Of a stretch of 64,000 nucleotides of DNA, positions 62,601 through 64,000 are shown in pieces. The translations under genes and the position numbers were made by a program. This stretch comes from Amblyornis subalaris (lineage: Eukaryota > Chordata > Aves > Passeriformes > Ptilonorhynchidae). The DNA lies in NCBI GenBank assembly GCA_018881555.1, contig JACAXG010000028.1, positions 318,156-382,155 of the forward strand. The letters are read 5' to 3'. Each line of letters begins with the position of its first letter. Position 1 is the stretch's first letter. The notes under the pieces were generated by a model. The model was not told where the DNA came from. It saw only the letters and a program-made list of their open reading frames with translations, and searched no databases.

Positions 62601-64000
62601 ATTTTATGTGGAGCAAATAACTCAGTAGTAACAAATTTGCACATTTACAAATGTAGTATTAGGAAGAAAGTCCTGATTTCCCTTACTTCTCATCTGAGTC
62701 TCTGACATACACAACCTACTCACCCTGCCCTCAGTGTTGCCTTGTATTCCAACACCCTCCTCTTCCCTGACCTTCTCCTTCCCCCCCACAGGAGCTGCCA
62801 TGTCGGGATGGGCTCCTGGCTCCAGCTCTCCAATGTGGAGGAAGGAGCACCGTCCCCCGAAGTCCAATGGACAATGCTGTGCGTGGACTTTGGGTGCAGA
62901 AGAGCCCATCCCACATGCCCCAATCCCCGCATCGCACCGGGAGCTGCCCCAAGCCCCATGCCCTGTGCCAGGGGCTGTTCTCTCGGCACAGGATGTTCCT
63001 TAGCTCCGCAGCCTTAGTGATTTACACTTCTGTAGTTACTGTTCACGGAGACGGTCCGAGACCACCCCAGGGGAAGATGACGTGCTGAGGGACTGTGAAA
63101 ACAGTGGCCACAATGATGGGACCAGCCACAGAGGGAGAGAGAGTCGGGACCTCCAGGTCATCCCAGACTCTGCCANAAGGCCACCAGGATGTCTTTTACC
63201 CAGGGTAAAAGCTGCCTCAGCAGCTCCCTGTGCTGCCTGTGCCAGACCATCTGTCTGCGCTCCCCATCCCTCCCTGCCACAGCCAGAGATTTGCACAACC
63301 GAGCCCATTTAACTGGCACTGGAATCTTCCTACCTGGTGCGAGGCTCTAAGCCTTATCTGCATTTAGGAATTGCGCTAAGCCAGCAGATCTCCTGCGTAT
63401 TTGCTCTTTGAAAGTCCGCTCTGAGGAGCTCTGGCAGGAAGGCCACATAAAGGGAAAGCCCCACAGCTCCAGCCCACAGATAAAGCTCTGCACCATACAA
63501 GACATTTTGATATTTTATGCCAGTATTTGGCATTGCTCCAGAAGAGCTCTGAGTTATCTTAAGCTTCATAAATGCAGAGCTAAAGCATTAGCAGGGGAAT
63601 TGCTCCTAAGTCAAGGGTTAGAGGCAGACAGCAAAAAGGGTTCTTAGGGGGTGGTCTCCCACCGGCTTTGGGGGATAAGTGTGTATTTACTCCCCCCACC
63701 CTGGGCAAACTGTGGTGCTTCCTAGTGCTAAGCTGAAGGGCTTTATTGAAACACTCCAGCAAACCGATTCCTCCTGGCTCCTAAGTACATAAAAGCATCA
63801 GAAAGTAAAAACGGATTCTAAACTATAGTGATTAATTAGGATGATGGATAAGGACNAAAATCTGGCTCTTTTGCCTCCTTTGCACAGATGCAGGAACTGT
63901 TCTGAGCGGAAGAACCTGGGGAGGTCAGGACACAATGTTGCTCCAGGGGGTCACACTTGTGCAGTGCAAAGGATGGCAGGACACGACCGTGGCCACCAAA
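59621..64000. other. Intronic sequence, no recognisable gene
   Basis: Mixed composition. The stretch 61480-62120 is gene-poor, even-textured sequence ending in GCAATAAAACAATTTTTC at 62101-62118, a plus-strand AATAAA followed by a T-rich stretch. It could be the end of an old element or of a non-coding transcript. An A-run lies near 62531. Nothing else is supported. Confidence 0.45.

Larger units (their letters stand above)
33788..64000 (-). other. HS3ST4: HS3ST4 intron 1, 3' part (inferred)
   Basis: Everything to the right of the acceptor lies upstream of the last exon on the minus strand. No exon 1 sequence is seen: there is no N-terminal transmembrane anchor and no Lys-Gly-Gly-Thr-Arg 5'-phosphosulfate loop in any frame. 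HS3ST4 in other vertebrates has two coding exons and an intron of hundreds of kilobases, so exon 1 is expected far beyond position 64000. That this stretch is intronic rests on the known gene structure, not on transcript data. Confidence 0.75.

Noticed and set aside
1..64000. tRNA, rRNA, CRISPR array, integrated virus or multi-gene cassette.
   Set aside because: No cloverleaf with conserved box A/B spacing, no direct-repeat/spacer array, and no viral or transposase frame beyond CR1 fragments was seen. Small RNAs could be missed by eye.

Overview
This is vertebrate nuclear DNA, most likely from a bird. The reasons are: a multi-exon gene with a textbook splice acceptor; CR1 retrotransposon pieces ending in the CR1 3' octamer-type tail; very low interspersed-repeat content (two CR1 fragments, about 0.5 kb of 64 kb); and a GC-rich, compact background broken by AT-rich islands, as on a small avian chromosome. 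Turtles and crocodiles also carry CR1, so 'bird' is an inference. The assembly has one 281-base run of N inside a minisatellite and dozens of isolated single Ns.

Only one protein-coding segment can be supported: the last coding exon of HS3ST4 (heparan sulfate glucosamine 3-O-sulfotransferase 4), minus strand, 33151-33787. It carries most of the sulfotransferase domain, including the 3'-phosphate-binding Arg/Ser pair and the C-terminal disulfide loop. The first exon lies beyond the right edge. HS3ST4 orthologues have two coding exons separated by a very large intron, so 33788-64000 is read as part of intron 1, and 1 to about 32600 as the 3' flank.

Layout. 1-28198: 3' flank without recognisable genes, alternating GC-rich stretches and AT-rich, conserved-looking islands (about 1681-2230, 9361-9600, 13320-13700, 17031-17310, 21120-21720), a gapped 41-bp minisatellite (2403-2876) and an 18-bp repeat (26293-26364). 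28199-28686: a CR1 element with two apparent internal deletions. 28978-29270: a dense CpG island, the best candidate for an unannotated promoter. 29271-33150: flank grading into the HS3ST4 3' UTR, with a candidate poly(A) signal at 32634. 33151-33787: HS3ST4 terminal exon. 33788-64000: intron, holding a CR1 3'-end stub at 34502, AT-rich islands, a palindromic RFX X-box with a second near-match in CpG-rich sequence (38944-39032), another X-box at 52712, broader CpG-rich zones (50160-51670, 58040-58440), small tandem duplications and two perfect 12-bp inverted repeats.

Nothing here resembles a new multi-gene system. The many open frames elsewhere are short, overlap on both strands, and lack recognisable domains or codon signature. 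The points most worth a second look are regulatory: the CpG island 3' of HS3ST4 and the X-box/CpG cluster in its intron.
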